Shown: one piece after another, positions 17,442-26,115 of the stretch
Layout of the letters: each line of letters begins with the position of its first letter
Numbering within the stretch: the first letter of the stretch is position 1
Origin: UBA2256 sp964531105
GTDB taxonomy: Bacteria > Spirochaetota > Spirochaetia > Treponematales > Rectinemataceae
Reading direction: 5' to 3'
DNA: 64,000 bases
NCBI GenBank assembly: GCA_964531105.1
Contig: CAZHFN010000010.1
Span: 1 to 64,000 of the forward strand
Program-made: the position numbers and the translations under genes
Notes under the pieces: generated by a model
Told to the model about the DNA's origin: nothing
The model's database searches: none
The model's input: the letters and a program-made list of their open reading frames with translations, nothing else

Positions 17442-18320
17442 TTAGAACTGTATTGTCAGATCGGCGATAGCCATCATATAGGCGGTCTGGAGTTCCAGCG
17501 AATAGTGCTGGAAATCAGAGTAGGTAGCGCCGGTGACGACATCGGCTACTGCATAGACCATATCATCGGCTACATTGTAGGTAGCAACATTGGCCTTGGC
17601 ATCGATGCTCTTGTCCTCGACCACCGCAAGCTTCACCTTTTTGAGGGTGGCATCGGCAAATTTAGCTGTGGGCTTGGCCTTGAAGAAGTCCAGAGTGGCC
17701 TTATTGTTGTAACGATAACCGATGGAGTTCGCGCTCAGGGGCATATAGACAGAATCCTTGTTGGCCTTGTCCATGTGACCGTAATGTACAGTTTCGGAAG
17801 CTTTTTTTCCTACCGTAACCTTGAGTCCGTCGATCTTTACATTGACCAGCTTGTCTTCCCTTGCGGCCTTCACATAGGCTTCGGCACGGATGGGGTTGGA
17901 CATTAGACCCTCGAAATCCCGCTCGTACTGCCGGGCAGGCTTGGAAAAGCCATTGGCGCTGGGGGTGTACTGCGACCATACTCCGGGACCCTTGCCGGTA
18001 GGATCGTTGTAGACATAGAACATGTAGCCTTTAACCTCAGGGTCCTTGGAGCCTAAATTGGCGAAAGGGTCCGGAACACGCACAACCGCGCCATCCACGA
18101 TTGCTTTTCCATCGGGCGAATTGTTCTCAGCCCAACCGCCCGGTCCCTGCCACTCTTCAAGCGAGGCGGAAGTTACCTTGGCGCTGTGATCGACGGTTAC
18201 GGTGGCAGCCCCAACGTAGCCTCCCTGATGGGCAACGAAATACTTGGTCGCAGTCTGCGCGAATGCTACGCTTCCGAGCGCTGCGAAGACGATAAGAATA
18301 GCGATGAATTTACGGTTCAT
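17442..18320 (-). CDS. Secreted FMN-binding protein, probable ApbE client
   Basis: Exported protein of 292 residues with signal peptide ending SVAFAQ (about residue 22). Near the C-terminus is ADVVTGATYSD, which fits the D-x-x-S/T-G-A-T flavinylation motif of FMN-bind domains (RnfG/NqrC type), where the second Thr takes FMN through a phosphoester bond. The N-terminal part looks like a second, divergent copy of that fold (GGYVGAATVTVD). It may carry electrons in the periplasm. A strong AAAGGAGG precedes the ATG. ApbE is encoded nearby. No other redox partner gene is in sight, so the electron donor is unknown. Confidence 0.75.
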   Translation of the reverse strand: MNRKFIAILIVFAALGSVAFAQTATKYFVAHQGGYVGAATVTVDHSAKVTSASLEEWQGPGGWAENNSPDGKAIVDGAVVRVPDPFANLGSKDPEVKGYMFYVYNDPTGKGPGVWSQYTPSANGFSKPARQYERDFEGLMSNPIRAEAYVKAAREDKLVNVKIDGLKVTVGKKASETVHYGHMDKANKDSVYMPLSANSIGYRYNNKATLDFFKAKPTAKFADATLKKVKLAVVEDKSIDAKANVATYNVADDMVYAVADVVTGATYSDFQHYSLELQTAYMMAIADLTIQF

Positions 18321-18456
18321 TCGTATTCCTCCTTTGAATGTACGCCGAGCCGAATGGCCGGCGAGGAGAAATACTACATCCGCACATATAAATCTGGCAA
18401 TATATAAAACCTAAAATATCGAAACTTTTTTAACTTTTTTTACATTATTTACACCG

Positions 18457-19605
18457 TTAAAAATGAAGCATGAAGGTGACATCCCAAAAAAACCTCTCCT
18501 TATCGGTAAAATAAAAGGCATCATGCAAGGGGTCGGCGCCGGGAAATTTCAGGCCTGCCCTGAGCCCCAAGTATGCGAAGTCGAGAATATTAAGCGCAAG
18601 AGCGCCCCCTGTGGAGCAGAGAAAGCCGTCCTTGTCGGTGACGGGACTTCCATAGAGCCTGGAAAAAAGCCCTGCATCGCCGAAAAGATAGGCGATTGGC
18701 CTGATGTTGGCCATGCCGAAAAGCCCAGGACCGATCAGCCTGAGTTCGGCCGAAGCAGCTGCCTTGGTCGCCGCCTCGTAGCCCCAGGGCTGAAAACCGC
18801 GCACAGAAGTACCTAGTCCGCTGCGCAAATACCTGCCACCAAAGCTGGTGAGCACATACAAGGGGACATTATCGCCCCATGCCAGATCAGCAGTGACATA
18901 AGCGCCTGCGTAGGCCGAGATGGCCTTAAGGTCATCATCACCCAGGCTGAAAATGGGCAAATATCCTTCCATGTTGGCCGATATCCTGAAAAAGTCGCTA
19001 CCGCCCTGGAATCCCAGAGCCTTGGGTGCCCACTCAGCCGAAAGCTCCCCGGCATATCCGCTTATAAGCCGCCGCGGAGTTTTCTCAATAGTGGATACCT
19101 GCAGGCCCGCCAGACCGGAGAGCGCTAAAAGCTCCGATGCATCGGGGAAGAGGGTTGTGCCCAATAAAGGCGAATTACCCTCATACCTGCCCCTGGCCAG
19201 ACCAAAAACCTCCACCCCCGGCCATGCGGCATCAAGGCTAGGCCTGAAGAGAAGACCCGTATCCACCTCCACATTGGGCCAGTGAAACCAATGCTTCTGA
19301 AGGCTCGAATCAAAGGCAGTGGGCTTAGCCAGATGACTCCCATCGCTGTCGTTTCTTAAAATAAGCCTATCCTCATATCCCCCCGCAAGGCGAAGCGATA
19401 GCAAGAGCCCATCGTCGGAAACAGGAAGGGCAAACTCGAGATCAGCCCCCAGTGGTACGGGAATAAAACCTAATAACGCATTGTTGAACCTCACCCCGTT
19501 CAGGGTAAATTCCAGGCCTTGCGCCCCTGCGGCTGCGAGAGAAACCAGCAAAAAGACCACGATAACCGCTGATCTATGAAGATGCTTGTACGATATGTGC
19601 TTCAT
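18457..19605 (-). CDS. Outer-membrane beta-barrel protein, Omp85-like
   Basis: Signal peptide (to about residue 29, AAAGAQ) followed by about 350 residues of alternating hydrophobic strands, ending in VTFMLHF, an aromatic beta-signal for BAM-dependent insertion. The segment SVRGFQPWGYEAA followed by an AELRL strand resembles the conserved VRGF/Y loop-6 motif of the BamA/TamA/Omp85 barrel. No POTRA domains are present, as in the smaller Omp85-like proteins. GGGGGAG precedes the ATG. The promoter regions of this gene and the flippase-like gene overlap head to head. It could also be another porin-type barrel. Confidence 0.6.
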   Translation of the reverse strand: MKHISYKHLHRSAVIVVFLLVSLAAAGAQGLEFTLNGVRFNNALLGFIPVPLGADLEFALPVSDDGLLLSLRLAGGYEDRLILRNDSDGSHLAKPTAFDSSLQKHWFHWPNVEVDTGLLFRPSLDAAWPGVEVFGLARGRYEGNSPLLGTTLFPDASELLALSGLAGLQVSTIEKTPRRLISGYAGELSAEWAPKALGFQGGSDFFRISANMEGYLPIFSLGDDDLKAISAYAGAYVTADLAWGDNVPLYVLTSFGGRYLRSGLGTSVRGFQPWGYEAATKAAASAELRLIGPGLFGMANIRPIAYLFGDAGLFSRLYGSPVTDKDGFLCSTGGALALNILDFAYLGLRAGLKFPGADPLHDAFYFTDKERFFWDVTFMLHF

Positions 19606-19665
19606 CGCTCTCCCCCTGTGCTACCTCTTGCAAAGGCTAGCATAGGTGAAGGTATATTTCCATGC

Positions 19666-20856
19666 ATGGGCGCAGAGCCGAAAACAAGAAAAACCAACCA
19701 GGAAGATCGCAAGCTTCTTAAGCACTTTCTTATCGCGGTACTGGCCGGGCTTTGCATTAATGTTATCATCGGCTTGCTTCTAGACGCCGAGGAACTCGCC
19801 GAAGCCCTCTCGAGAGCCAACATCTTCCTTGTCCTCCTGCCTTTCGCAATGATCTTTCTCATCTTTTTCATAGACAGCCTGCGCTTTAAGCTCATCTTCT
19901 ATCGATTTAAAATTAAAATTTCCTTCAGAGACAGTTTTTTCAACAACCTCCTGGGTCACTTTTTCTCCTCCATCACCCCCGGCTCGGTGGGAGGACAACC
20001 ATTTCAAGTACTCAATTTTTCCAAGCTCGGTATAGATGCCGCCACAGCCTCAAATGTCGTTTTTTCCAGGCTTATTGAAGGCAATATCGTTCAGCTAATC
20101 ATCATCGCCCTCTTTTTCCACCGGGGCATCGGCATGATGGCCAGGCTGGGTAAGGGAGCCTACCTGCTTTCGGCCGGAATGGTTGTCACCATCATCGTGA
20201 CCATCGTGCTTACCCTGGGATTTCTCAACCCCCATCTTCTAGGCAGGCTCGCTCTCAAGCTGGAAAAATCTAGGCTGGGCAGAGGCATTTCCCGGATTAC
20301 GCGGAATACGCACTGGGCAGAGAAAATTTCAACCTGGAGCGAAGACCTGAGTAGCGGTTTCAAGATTTTGTGGAAACACAATACTTTTTTCATGGTCATG
20401 GACATTCTGGGCACGGCGATAACCCAGACAATTTGGGCTCTCTCGCTCTACATCCCACTGGCCGTGCTGTCGGGCACAACCCCGCCCTTCCAGGACTTCC
20501 TTCTCTCTTACTGTCTCTGCGGCCTCTTGTCCCTCTTCGTACCTACCCCCGGGGCTTCGGGCAGCACCGAGGCATCTTACCTTCTAGTAATGGGAACCCT
20601 CACCGGCAAACCAGCGGCCACATTGAGCGCGATTCTGGTCTGGCGGGTGGGCACCTACTACCTACACCTTCTCGTGGGCGGCTTCAAATATTTTACAACA
20701 AGAGTACCTCGAAGCGTGTACAAGAAAGACAAATGGGGCATCCTCCGCAGAATCAGGCAGAAGCGCCCCAGCATTAAAAAAGATCAAAACGACAACCTAG
20801 CCCATAAGAATTCTGGGCAGGAAAGTGCTCAATCCGGGGAAGAACGTAATAAGTAA
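19666..20856 (+). CDS. Flippase-like integral membrane protein (LPG synthase TM family)
   Basis: Polytopic protein of about 396 residues in the UPF0104/AglD2 family (membrane half of lysylphosphatidylglycerol synthase). It has about eight transmembrane helices and the family blocks NNLLGHFFSSITPGSVGGQP and FVPTPGASGSTEASY. Proteins of this family are thought to move lipids or lipid-linked molecules across the membrane. No synthetase domain is attached. The ATG at 19666 was chosen because the longer frame from 19576 would start inside the divergent barrel gene. A basic, hydrophilic tail ends the protein. Its last 60 bases overlap the end of dctM on the other strand. Confidence 0.78.
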   Translation: MGAEPKTRKTNQEDRKLLKHFLIAVLAGLCINVIIGLLLDAEELAEALSRANIFLVLLPFAMIFLIFFIDSLRFKLIFYRFKIKISFRDSFFNNLLGHFFSSITPGSVGGQPFQVLNFSKLGIDAATASNVVFSRLIEGNIVQLIIIALFFHRGIGMMARLGKGAYLLSAGMVVTIIVTIVLTLGFLNPHLLGRLALKLEKSRLGRGISRITRNTHWAEKISTWSEDLSSGFKILWKHNTFFMVMDILGTAITQTIWALSLYIPLAVLSGTTPPFQDFLLSYCLCGLLSLFVPTPGASGSTEASYLLVMGTLTGKPAATLSAILVWRVGTYYLHLLVGGFKYFTTRVPRSVYKKDKWGILRRIRQKRPSIKKDQNDNLAHKNSGQESAQSGEERNK

Positions 20857-22068
20857 GAGAACGATAAGCGCAATGGCAAAGGGACCCCAGATAGCCTTGC
20901 TGAGCCTTGCCAGTGACATCCCCGTGATCCCGCAAATGGAAAAGAGAACCCCGCCCACCGGCGGCGTGATCAAGCCCAGCACAAGGTTAAAACAGACAAT
21001 AACACCCAGGTGTATGGGATCAATGCCCAACTGGGCCGCCATGGGAGCCAGCACTGGAACCACGATGGTCAGTGCAGGAGCCGTCTCCAGGGGAATACCT
21101 AATAACAGCAGCCCGATATTCATGAGCATAAGCGTGATGAGCGGAGTGACATGGGCCTGGTTGAGCCATGCCACCATCTGTTGAGGAAGCTGCTCCACCG
21201 CCACAACCCAGGCGAAGGGTTCGGAAAGCCCCAAGAGCAGCATGATCATCCCGGTTTCCAGTCCCGACTTTAAAAAAATGTCGAAGAGCTTGTTACACTT
21301 GAGTTTTTTATACAGCAAAAAATCGACAATGAAGGCATAGACCACCGCAACGCCCGCCGCTTCGGTGGGAGTAAAAATACCGCCTAGAATACCGCCAAGA
21401 ATGATAACAGGCATGAAAATGGCGGGCAGGGCTTTCCAGGTTCCCCGGGCTACATCATTCAGGCTAGCCCTGGGCTGGACGGGGTATTTCCTCCGCCGAG
21501 CCACAACATACATATAAATCATCAGACTTATCACTAGAATCAAGCCCGGCACTATTCCCGCTAGAAAAAGTTTAGCGATGGAAACGTTAGCGATTACCCC
21601 ATAGATTATGAAAGGGATGCTAGGCGGAATGATTGGCCCCAGGCATGCTGCGGTAGCTGTCAGGGCTCCCGCTACATCTTCATCGTACTTGGACTTTACC
21701 ATGATGGGAATGAGAACTCCGCCTATCGCCACAGCGGTAGCCACCGCTGAACCGGTAATCGCAGCAAAAATGGCGCTGGCTAAAATTGTCGCCAGACCTA
21801 GACCTCCCCGTATGTGACCCAGAAGAAGCCGCGCAAAGTTGGCTAGTTCCTCCGTTATCCCCGATTCGTTCATCAAATTGCCGGCAAGCATGAAAAGGGG
21901 AATAGCCAGGAGTGAAAAAGATGCCATACCCGCATAGGTGGTCTGAATAAGCTGGGTAAAAAAACCGTCGGGAATAAAATAGATAAAAGCTGCCCCGCCC
22001 AAGCCCACGGCCACAGGCAAGCCCAGTAAAAGAAGAACGACAAACCCTACAAGGAAGACAATGAACAT
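20797..22068 (-). CDS. dctM: TRAP transporter large permease DctM
   Basis: Twelve-helix-type membrane subunit that couples sodium-driven uptake of organic acids in a TRAP system. The 423 residues show the family pattern (MFIVFLVGFVVLLLLGLPVA at the start, then ACLGPIIPPSIPFIIYG). The ATG at 22068 is two bases past the dctQ stop and preceded by GGGGAGG, so translation is coupled. The gene ends inside the convergent flippase-like gene by 60 bp. The substrate is set by DctP, not by this subunit. Confidence 0.93.
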   Translation of the reverse strand: MFIVFLVGFVVLLLLGLPVAVGLGGAAFIYFIPDGFFTQLIQTTYAGMASFSLLAIPLFMLAGNLMNESGITEELANFARLLLGHIRGGLGLATILASAIFAAITGSAVATAVAIGGVLIPIMVKSKYDEDVAGALTATAACLGPIIPPSIPFIIYGVIANVSIAKLFLAGIVPGLILVISLMIYMYVVARRRKYPVQPRASLNDVARGTWKALPAIFMPVIILGGILGGIFTPTEAAGVAVVYAFIVDFLLYKKLKCNKLFDIFLKSGLETGMIMLLLGLSEPFAWVVAVEQLPQQMVAWLNQAHVTPLITLMLMNIGLLLLGIPLETAPALTIVVPVLAPMAAQLGIDPIHLGVIVCFNLVLGLITPPVGGVLFSICGITGMSLARLSKAIWGPFAIALIVLLLITFFPGLSTFLPRILMG

Positions 22069-22069
22069 C

Positions 22070-22618
22070 TCAGGCCTCCCCGGAGTTTTTTCGGTCCTGA
22101 GTAGACGCGGAGGCACTCACAGCCGTGCCTGAACCGGATATGCGAAGCCTTGCCAGGAAAGAAAGCGCTTCTTCCAGGGTGAATATGAACATGATGGCGA
22201 AGCCCACCGGCAAGGCCGCATAGGGAATTGCCATGGGTAGCCGCATCGCGGCCGAAAGCTGCCTTGAGTTAAAAATGGTCTGTTTAATGCCAAAATACAC
22301 CAGGACGCCCAGGAAAATGAACATGAAAAGAAAGCCCACAATCTCTAAAAAGGCTCCTAAAGCCTTAGGAGCCTTTTCTATAAGGGTCCGTATGCCTACC
22401 TGATATCCCTTTCGCAATCCCACTGCCGCACCCATCATCGATGCCCACACGAGAGAGAACAATGCCGTTTCGTCGGTCCAGATAGGGGTATTCCTGAGCA
22501 CATAGCGGGAAAAAACAGTGATCGGAATTGTGATTGCGATTATGGCCATGGAGACAACCAGAAGCAGGCTCGCTCCCTTGGCCAACGCATCGTTACATTT
22601 ACGCAAAAATGACACCAT
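22070..22618 (-). CDS. dctQ: TRAP transporter small permease DctQ
   Basis: Four-helix small membrane subunit of the TRAP importer, 182 residues. It carries the family motifs FSRYVLRNTPIWTDETALF and the later GxxxGLRKGYQVGI. The start is ATG at 22618 with AAGGAGGAA directly before it. An upstream in-frame start at 22666 has no comparable site. A hydrophilic Ser/Ala-rich tail follows the last helix. It sits between dctP (126 bp upstream) and dctM (two-base gap). Confidence 0.92.
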   Translation of the reverse strand: MVSFLRKCNDALAKGASLLLVVSMAIIAITIPITVFSRYVLRNTPIWTDETALFSLVWASMMGAAVGLRKGYQVGIRTLIEKAPKALGAFLEIVGFLFMFIFLGVLVYFGIKQTIFNSRQLSAAMRLPMAIPYAALPVGFAIMFIFTLEEALSFLARLRISGSGTAVSASASTQDRKNSGEA

Positions 22619-22743
22619 TTCCTCCTTGCATGCCCCGACCTTTACCCTTGTCTGCCCGTATAGCATAAGATCCGGGCCTCCCCGTAGGGAAGCCCGGATA
22701 GTACGTGAAAAATTATCTACCTTAAGGTTGTGAAGACGCTATT

Positions 22744-23721
22744 CTATTTCGTATTCAGAATGGCGTCGATCTTCTCCTTGCCGAACTGGGCCGAGAATGA
22801 GTCGAAGGCGGGTTTCATAGCCGCCACCCAAGCTGCCTTGTTGACATCCCTGGTTACAGTCACGCCATTCTTCTGAAGCTCGGCGAGCATCTGTTCTTCG
22901 TTGTCACGCCCAAGCTTTCTCTGATAGACAGCACCTTCTTTCGCCGCTTGAAGGATAAGCTCCTGATCTTCCTTGGGCAACTGGCTCCAGCGCTTGGAAC
23001 TCATGATGAGCACCGCGGGAGAATATACATGCTGAGTGAGAGCGAGCTGCTTCTGAACCTCGTAGACTTTAACCTGAAGAATAACCGCTACAGGGTTTTC
23101 CTGCCCGTCGATTACTCCCTGCTGAAGCGCGCCGTATACCTCTCCCCATGCCATGGGGGTGGGATTTACGCCAGCGGTCTTCCACGCCTGGATATGTACG
23201 GGGTTTTCCATGGTGCGGATCTTTAAGCCCTTGGCATCCTCCGGCGTCTTGATCACTTTCTTGGAGTTGGTCAAGTTGCGGAACCCATTCTCCCAGAAAG
23301 CCAGGCCCTTCATCTGAACCTTTTCCAGGTCGGCAAGCAGTGAAAGTCCGATTGGACCGTCCAGGACCTTATCCACATGGGCATAATCCCTAAAGAGGAA
23401 GGGAATATCCAATACCTGAACCGAGGGAGCAAAGCCTCCCAGAGGGCCGGTGGAGCCTACATACATATCAATGGAACCCTGCTGGATAGCTTCCAGCAGC
23501 TCGCGCTCGCCCTTGCCCAGCTGACCGTCGGGGTAGAGCTTGAAGGTAATTCTACCGCCGGTGCGCTCGGTTACTAACTTGGCAAAATACTGAGCTCCCA
23601 CGTTATACGTGTGGGAAATGGACGTCGAGCTAGCAATCTTGAGCTCGGCCTTGTAAGGCGCCGCAAAGGAAAGACTTACAGCGATCGCCACCACAATGAA
23701 AAACGCTAAAAACCTTTTCAT
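22744..23721 (-). CDS. dctP: TRAP transporter substrate-binding protein DctP
   Basis: Periplasmic solute receptor of the TRAP system, 325 residues with a cleavable signal peptide (SLSFA-AP). The family-conserved Arg in LKIRTMENPVH (carboxylate binding) and MAWGEVYGALQQGVIDGQEN are present, so the ligand is probably an organic acid such as a uronate or a keto acid. The start is ATG at 23721 with GCAGGAGG upstream. It heads the dctPQM operon and has its own promoter with an overlapping palindrome. Uronate as substrate would fit the nearby pectinesterase, but this is inference only. Confidence 0.93.
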   Translation of the reverse strand: MKRFLAFFIVVAIAVSLSFAAPYKAELKIASSTSISHTYNVGAQYFAKLVTERTGGRITFKLYPDGQLGKGERELLEAIQQGSIDMYVGSTGPLGGFAPSVQVLDIPFLFRDYAHVDKVLDGPIGLSLLADLEKVQMKGLAFWENGFRNLTNSKKVIKTPEDAKGLKIRTMENPVHIQAWKTAGVNPTPMAWGEVYGALQQGVIDGQENPVAVILQVKVYEVQKQLALTQHVYSPAVLIMSSKRWSQLPKEDQELILQAAKEGAVYQRKLGRDNEEQMLAELQKNGVTVTRDVNKAAWVAAMKPAFDSFSAQFGKEKIDAILNTK

Positions 23722-23744
23722 GATTATTCCTCCTGCAATTGGCC

Positions 23745-23772
23745 ATTGTAAACCGAAATCCAATTTCGTCAA
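23745..23772 (-). promoter_or_regulatory. dctP promoter with overlapping palindrome
   Basis: On the minus strand, TTGACG (23767-23772) and TACAAT (23745-23750) are 16 bp apart. A perfect palindrome CGAAAT-CCA-ATTTCG (23754-23768) lies in the spacer and over the -35 edge, where a repressor would block polymerase. Confidence 0.5.
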
Positions 23773-23782
23773 TTGAAATCGC

Positions 23783-24805
23783 TTAATCCACCAGGTGTAT
23801 CCAGCCATCGGGAGCTTCGAGATCACCGTACTGAATTCCGGTGAGAGTTTCGTACAACTTCTTGGTGACAGGGCCTACCTCGGTTTCGGAGTGGAAAACG
23901 TGCAACTTGCCCTTATGATAGATTCCGCCGATGGGCGTGATCACCGCCGCGGTGCCGCATGCGCCGGTTTCAGCGAACTCGTCGATATTATCGATATAGC
24001 AGTCCCGCTCTTCGGTCTTCATGTGGAAGTGATTGCCGGCCAAGTAGAGCAGAGAATACTTGGTGATGGAGGGAAGTATCGAAGGCGAGACGGGCGTGAC
24101 GAAGGTTCCGTCTTTAGTGATGCCGAAGAAGTTGGCCGCTCCCACTTCCTCGATTTTCGTATGAGTGGCGGGGTCAAGGTAGATGCAGTCGGCATAGCCG
24201 GCCTTGGCCGCGATCTGATGGGGCAATAGGCTGCCGGCGTAGTTGCCGCCCACTTTAGCCGCTCCAGTACCGTTGGGCGCGGCCCGGTCATAATCGGAGA
24301 CCATGAAATTGACAGGCGACATGCCGCCCTTGAAATACGGTCCTACGGGCATGCAGAACACCGAGAATATGTATTCCTTGGCCGGGCTTACGCCGATATT
24401 GTCCCCCACGCCGATCACGAAGGGGCGCAGGTACAATGTGGCGCCGTGGCCGTAGGGAGGCACCCACTTCCAGTTAGCCTTGACCACCTGGTCGCAGGCG
24501 TCTATGAATTTCTCGGTGGGCACGTGGGGCATGAGGATGCGGTCGCAGGTGGCCTGCATACGGGCGGCATTGCGGTCGGGCCGGAAAAGCTGAATGTGCC
24601 CGTCTTTGCGGGTGTATGCCTTGAGGCCTTCAAAGCACTGCTGGCCGTAATGCAGGGCTGTGGAACCCTCGGAAATCGAAAGCTGATTGTCGGTGACAAG
24701 ACTACCGGCATCCCAGGCGCCGTCCTTCCAGCGGGAAATGTAGCGATAGTCGGTTTTCATATAGGAAAACGCCAGTTTTCCCCAATCCAGCGGCGCTTTG
24801 TCCAT
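23783..24805 (-). CDS. ilvE: Branched-chain amino acid aminotransferase
   Basis: PLP enzyme interconverting Leu/Ile/Val and their 2-keto acids with glutamate/2-oxoglutarate. The 340 residues follow the BCAT class II pattern (eukaryote-like, longer form): HYGQQCFEGLKAY, YLRPFVIG, the PLP Lys184 in GAAKVGGNYAG, and EEVGAANFF. The ATG at 24805 is preferred, with AAGGAG seven bases upstream. An ATG at 24823 lacks a site. It lies 61 bp upstream of dctP in the same direction, but dctP has its own promoter. Confidence 0.95.
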   Translation of the reverse strand: MDKAPLDWGKLAFSYMKTDYRYISRWKDGAWDAGSLVTDNQLSISEGSTALHYGQQCFEGLKAYTRKDGHIQLFRPDRNAARMQATCDRILMPHVPTEKFIDACDQVVKANWKWVPPYGHGATLYLRPFVIGVGDNIGVSPAKEYIFSVFCMPVGPYFKGGMSPVNFMVSDYDRAAPNGTGAAKVGGNYAGSLLPHQIAAKAGYADCIYLDPATHTKIEEVGAANFFGITKDGTFVTPVSPSILPSITKYSLLYLAGNHFHMKTEERDCYIDNIDEFAETGACGTAAVITPIGGIYHKGKLHVFHSETEVGPVTKKLYETLTGIQYGDLEAPDGWIHLVD

Positions 24806-25062
24806 AGGGATCTCCTTCTTCATATAGCGTTATTTGTATACTTATACATTCGCGCCATACAGGCGTCAACTCTTGCCTGAATACCTGCGACCGACATGCC
24901 GGAGCAAGCAAGCTGGATGGAGGCATTGGACAGGAGAAAAAAAACAGGATCCACAGGAATGTCGCCAGGAGTTAATCCAAGGTAGAATATGTGAGGGATA
25001 ATTTTACAGCCCTATTACTGCGAGGCCTAATCGCTCTACAGCCCTATCGCGAGGAAGCGACC

Positions 25063-26037
25063 ATGAAAATAGCCGATTTCCTGTCCATCCGTTGGACCGA
25101 GCCGGGAGGTCCACTCATAGAACCTCCGGGGCTTTCGCCCATCATCGCCGATCCCAGCTTTCTATTACCCGAAGAGACGCCCGAGGGCGACTGGCAGCTC
25201 TTCGCCCACTCGGCCTTCGGCATCCATCGTTATTCCTCAGCCAATGGGCTTGCCTGGATGCATCGGGGGATAACGATAAAAAATGCCATGCGGCCCTTTG
25301 TCAGGCCTCTTCCCGAGGGAGGCTATGCTCTCTATTATGAATCCTACCCTCCCCTGGCGCTGGTTGCCACGGCTCTGCCCGTAAGGCCTAAGTGGAATTC
25401 GAAGATCGCCATGGCTGAAAGCTCGGATCTCACGACATGGTCTCGAGGCAGCGTGATTATTTTACCGGAAAAGGACTGGACCAAGGATAAAACGCTTGGG
25501 ACATCGGTTTCCAATCCCTGTCTGATTCAAACCGGGGGCGAATGGCGACTATATTTTTCAGCCTCCCTCGTCTGGATCGACGATTGTGGGTTCTGTGAGC
25601 CCCTTCACCTAGCTATGGCGACTGGAGCTTCTCCTCGTGGACCCTTTGCCTTTCCCGCAAGACCACTACCGGCTGCCCGTCCCGAACCAGGACTTGAGAC
25701 CAAGGGATCCAGCATAAACCTGCTGGGGCAGGGCTCAATCAAGGTTCTTCCCATGGAAGACGGCTATGTAGGCCTCCAGAATAAAATCTACCGCGACGCG
25801 AAGGGCAGCTCCCGATCGGCGATTTTCCTGCTGACTTCCAAAGACGGCCTTGCCTGGTCGCAGATTGACGATTTGCCGTTGTTGGCTCCCCGCGAGGGCT
25901 GGATGACCTCCCATGTCTACGCCTGCGACTGCCGTTTCCGAGAGGCTGACGGCCGTTGGTACCTCTACTTCAACGCCCGCAATGGTTGGCGCATCAATCA
26001 GGGCAAGGAGAGGATCGGGAGGATTGTGGGGGTATAA
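25063..26037 (+). CDS. Five-bladed beta-propeller glycosidase-like protein
   Basis: The 324-residue cytoplasmic protein has repeated blades with motifs such as ADPSFLLP, WQLFAHSAFGIHRY, NPCLIQTGGEWRLYFSA and WYLYFNARNG. This repeating pattern belongs to the GH43/GH32/GH68/GH130 propeller superfamily. Acidic residues in IIADPSFL and at the start of other blades could be catalytic, but exact assignment to a family is not possible by eye. It lacks a signal peptide. GAGGAAG precedes the ATG at 25063. The next genes encode a dioxygenase-like protein and a pectinesterase, so it may act on an imported pectic or uronic oligosaccharide. Confidence 0.65.
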   Translation: MKIADFLSIRWTEPGGPLIEPPGLSPIIADPSFLLPEETPEGDWQLFAHSAFGIHRYSSANGLAWMHRGITIKNAMRPFVRPLPEGGYALYYESYPPLALVATALPVRPKWNSKIAMAESSDLTTWSRGSVIILPEKDWTKDKTLGTSVSNPCLIQTGGEWRLYFSASLVWIDDCGFCEPLHLAMATGASPRGPFAFPARPLPAARPEPGLETKGSSINLLGQGSIKVLPMEDGYVGLQNKIYRDAKGSSRSAIFLLTSKDGLAWSQIDDLPLLAPREGWMTSHVYACDCRFREADGRWYLYFNARNGWRINQGKERIGRIVGV

Positions 26038-26115
26038 GGCAGTTTTCCAATTCTAATGACCAATTTTTGGTCATATTACACTAAGTGTTCTATGAATATT
26101 CAAGGAGCCAAGACT

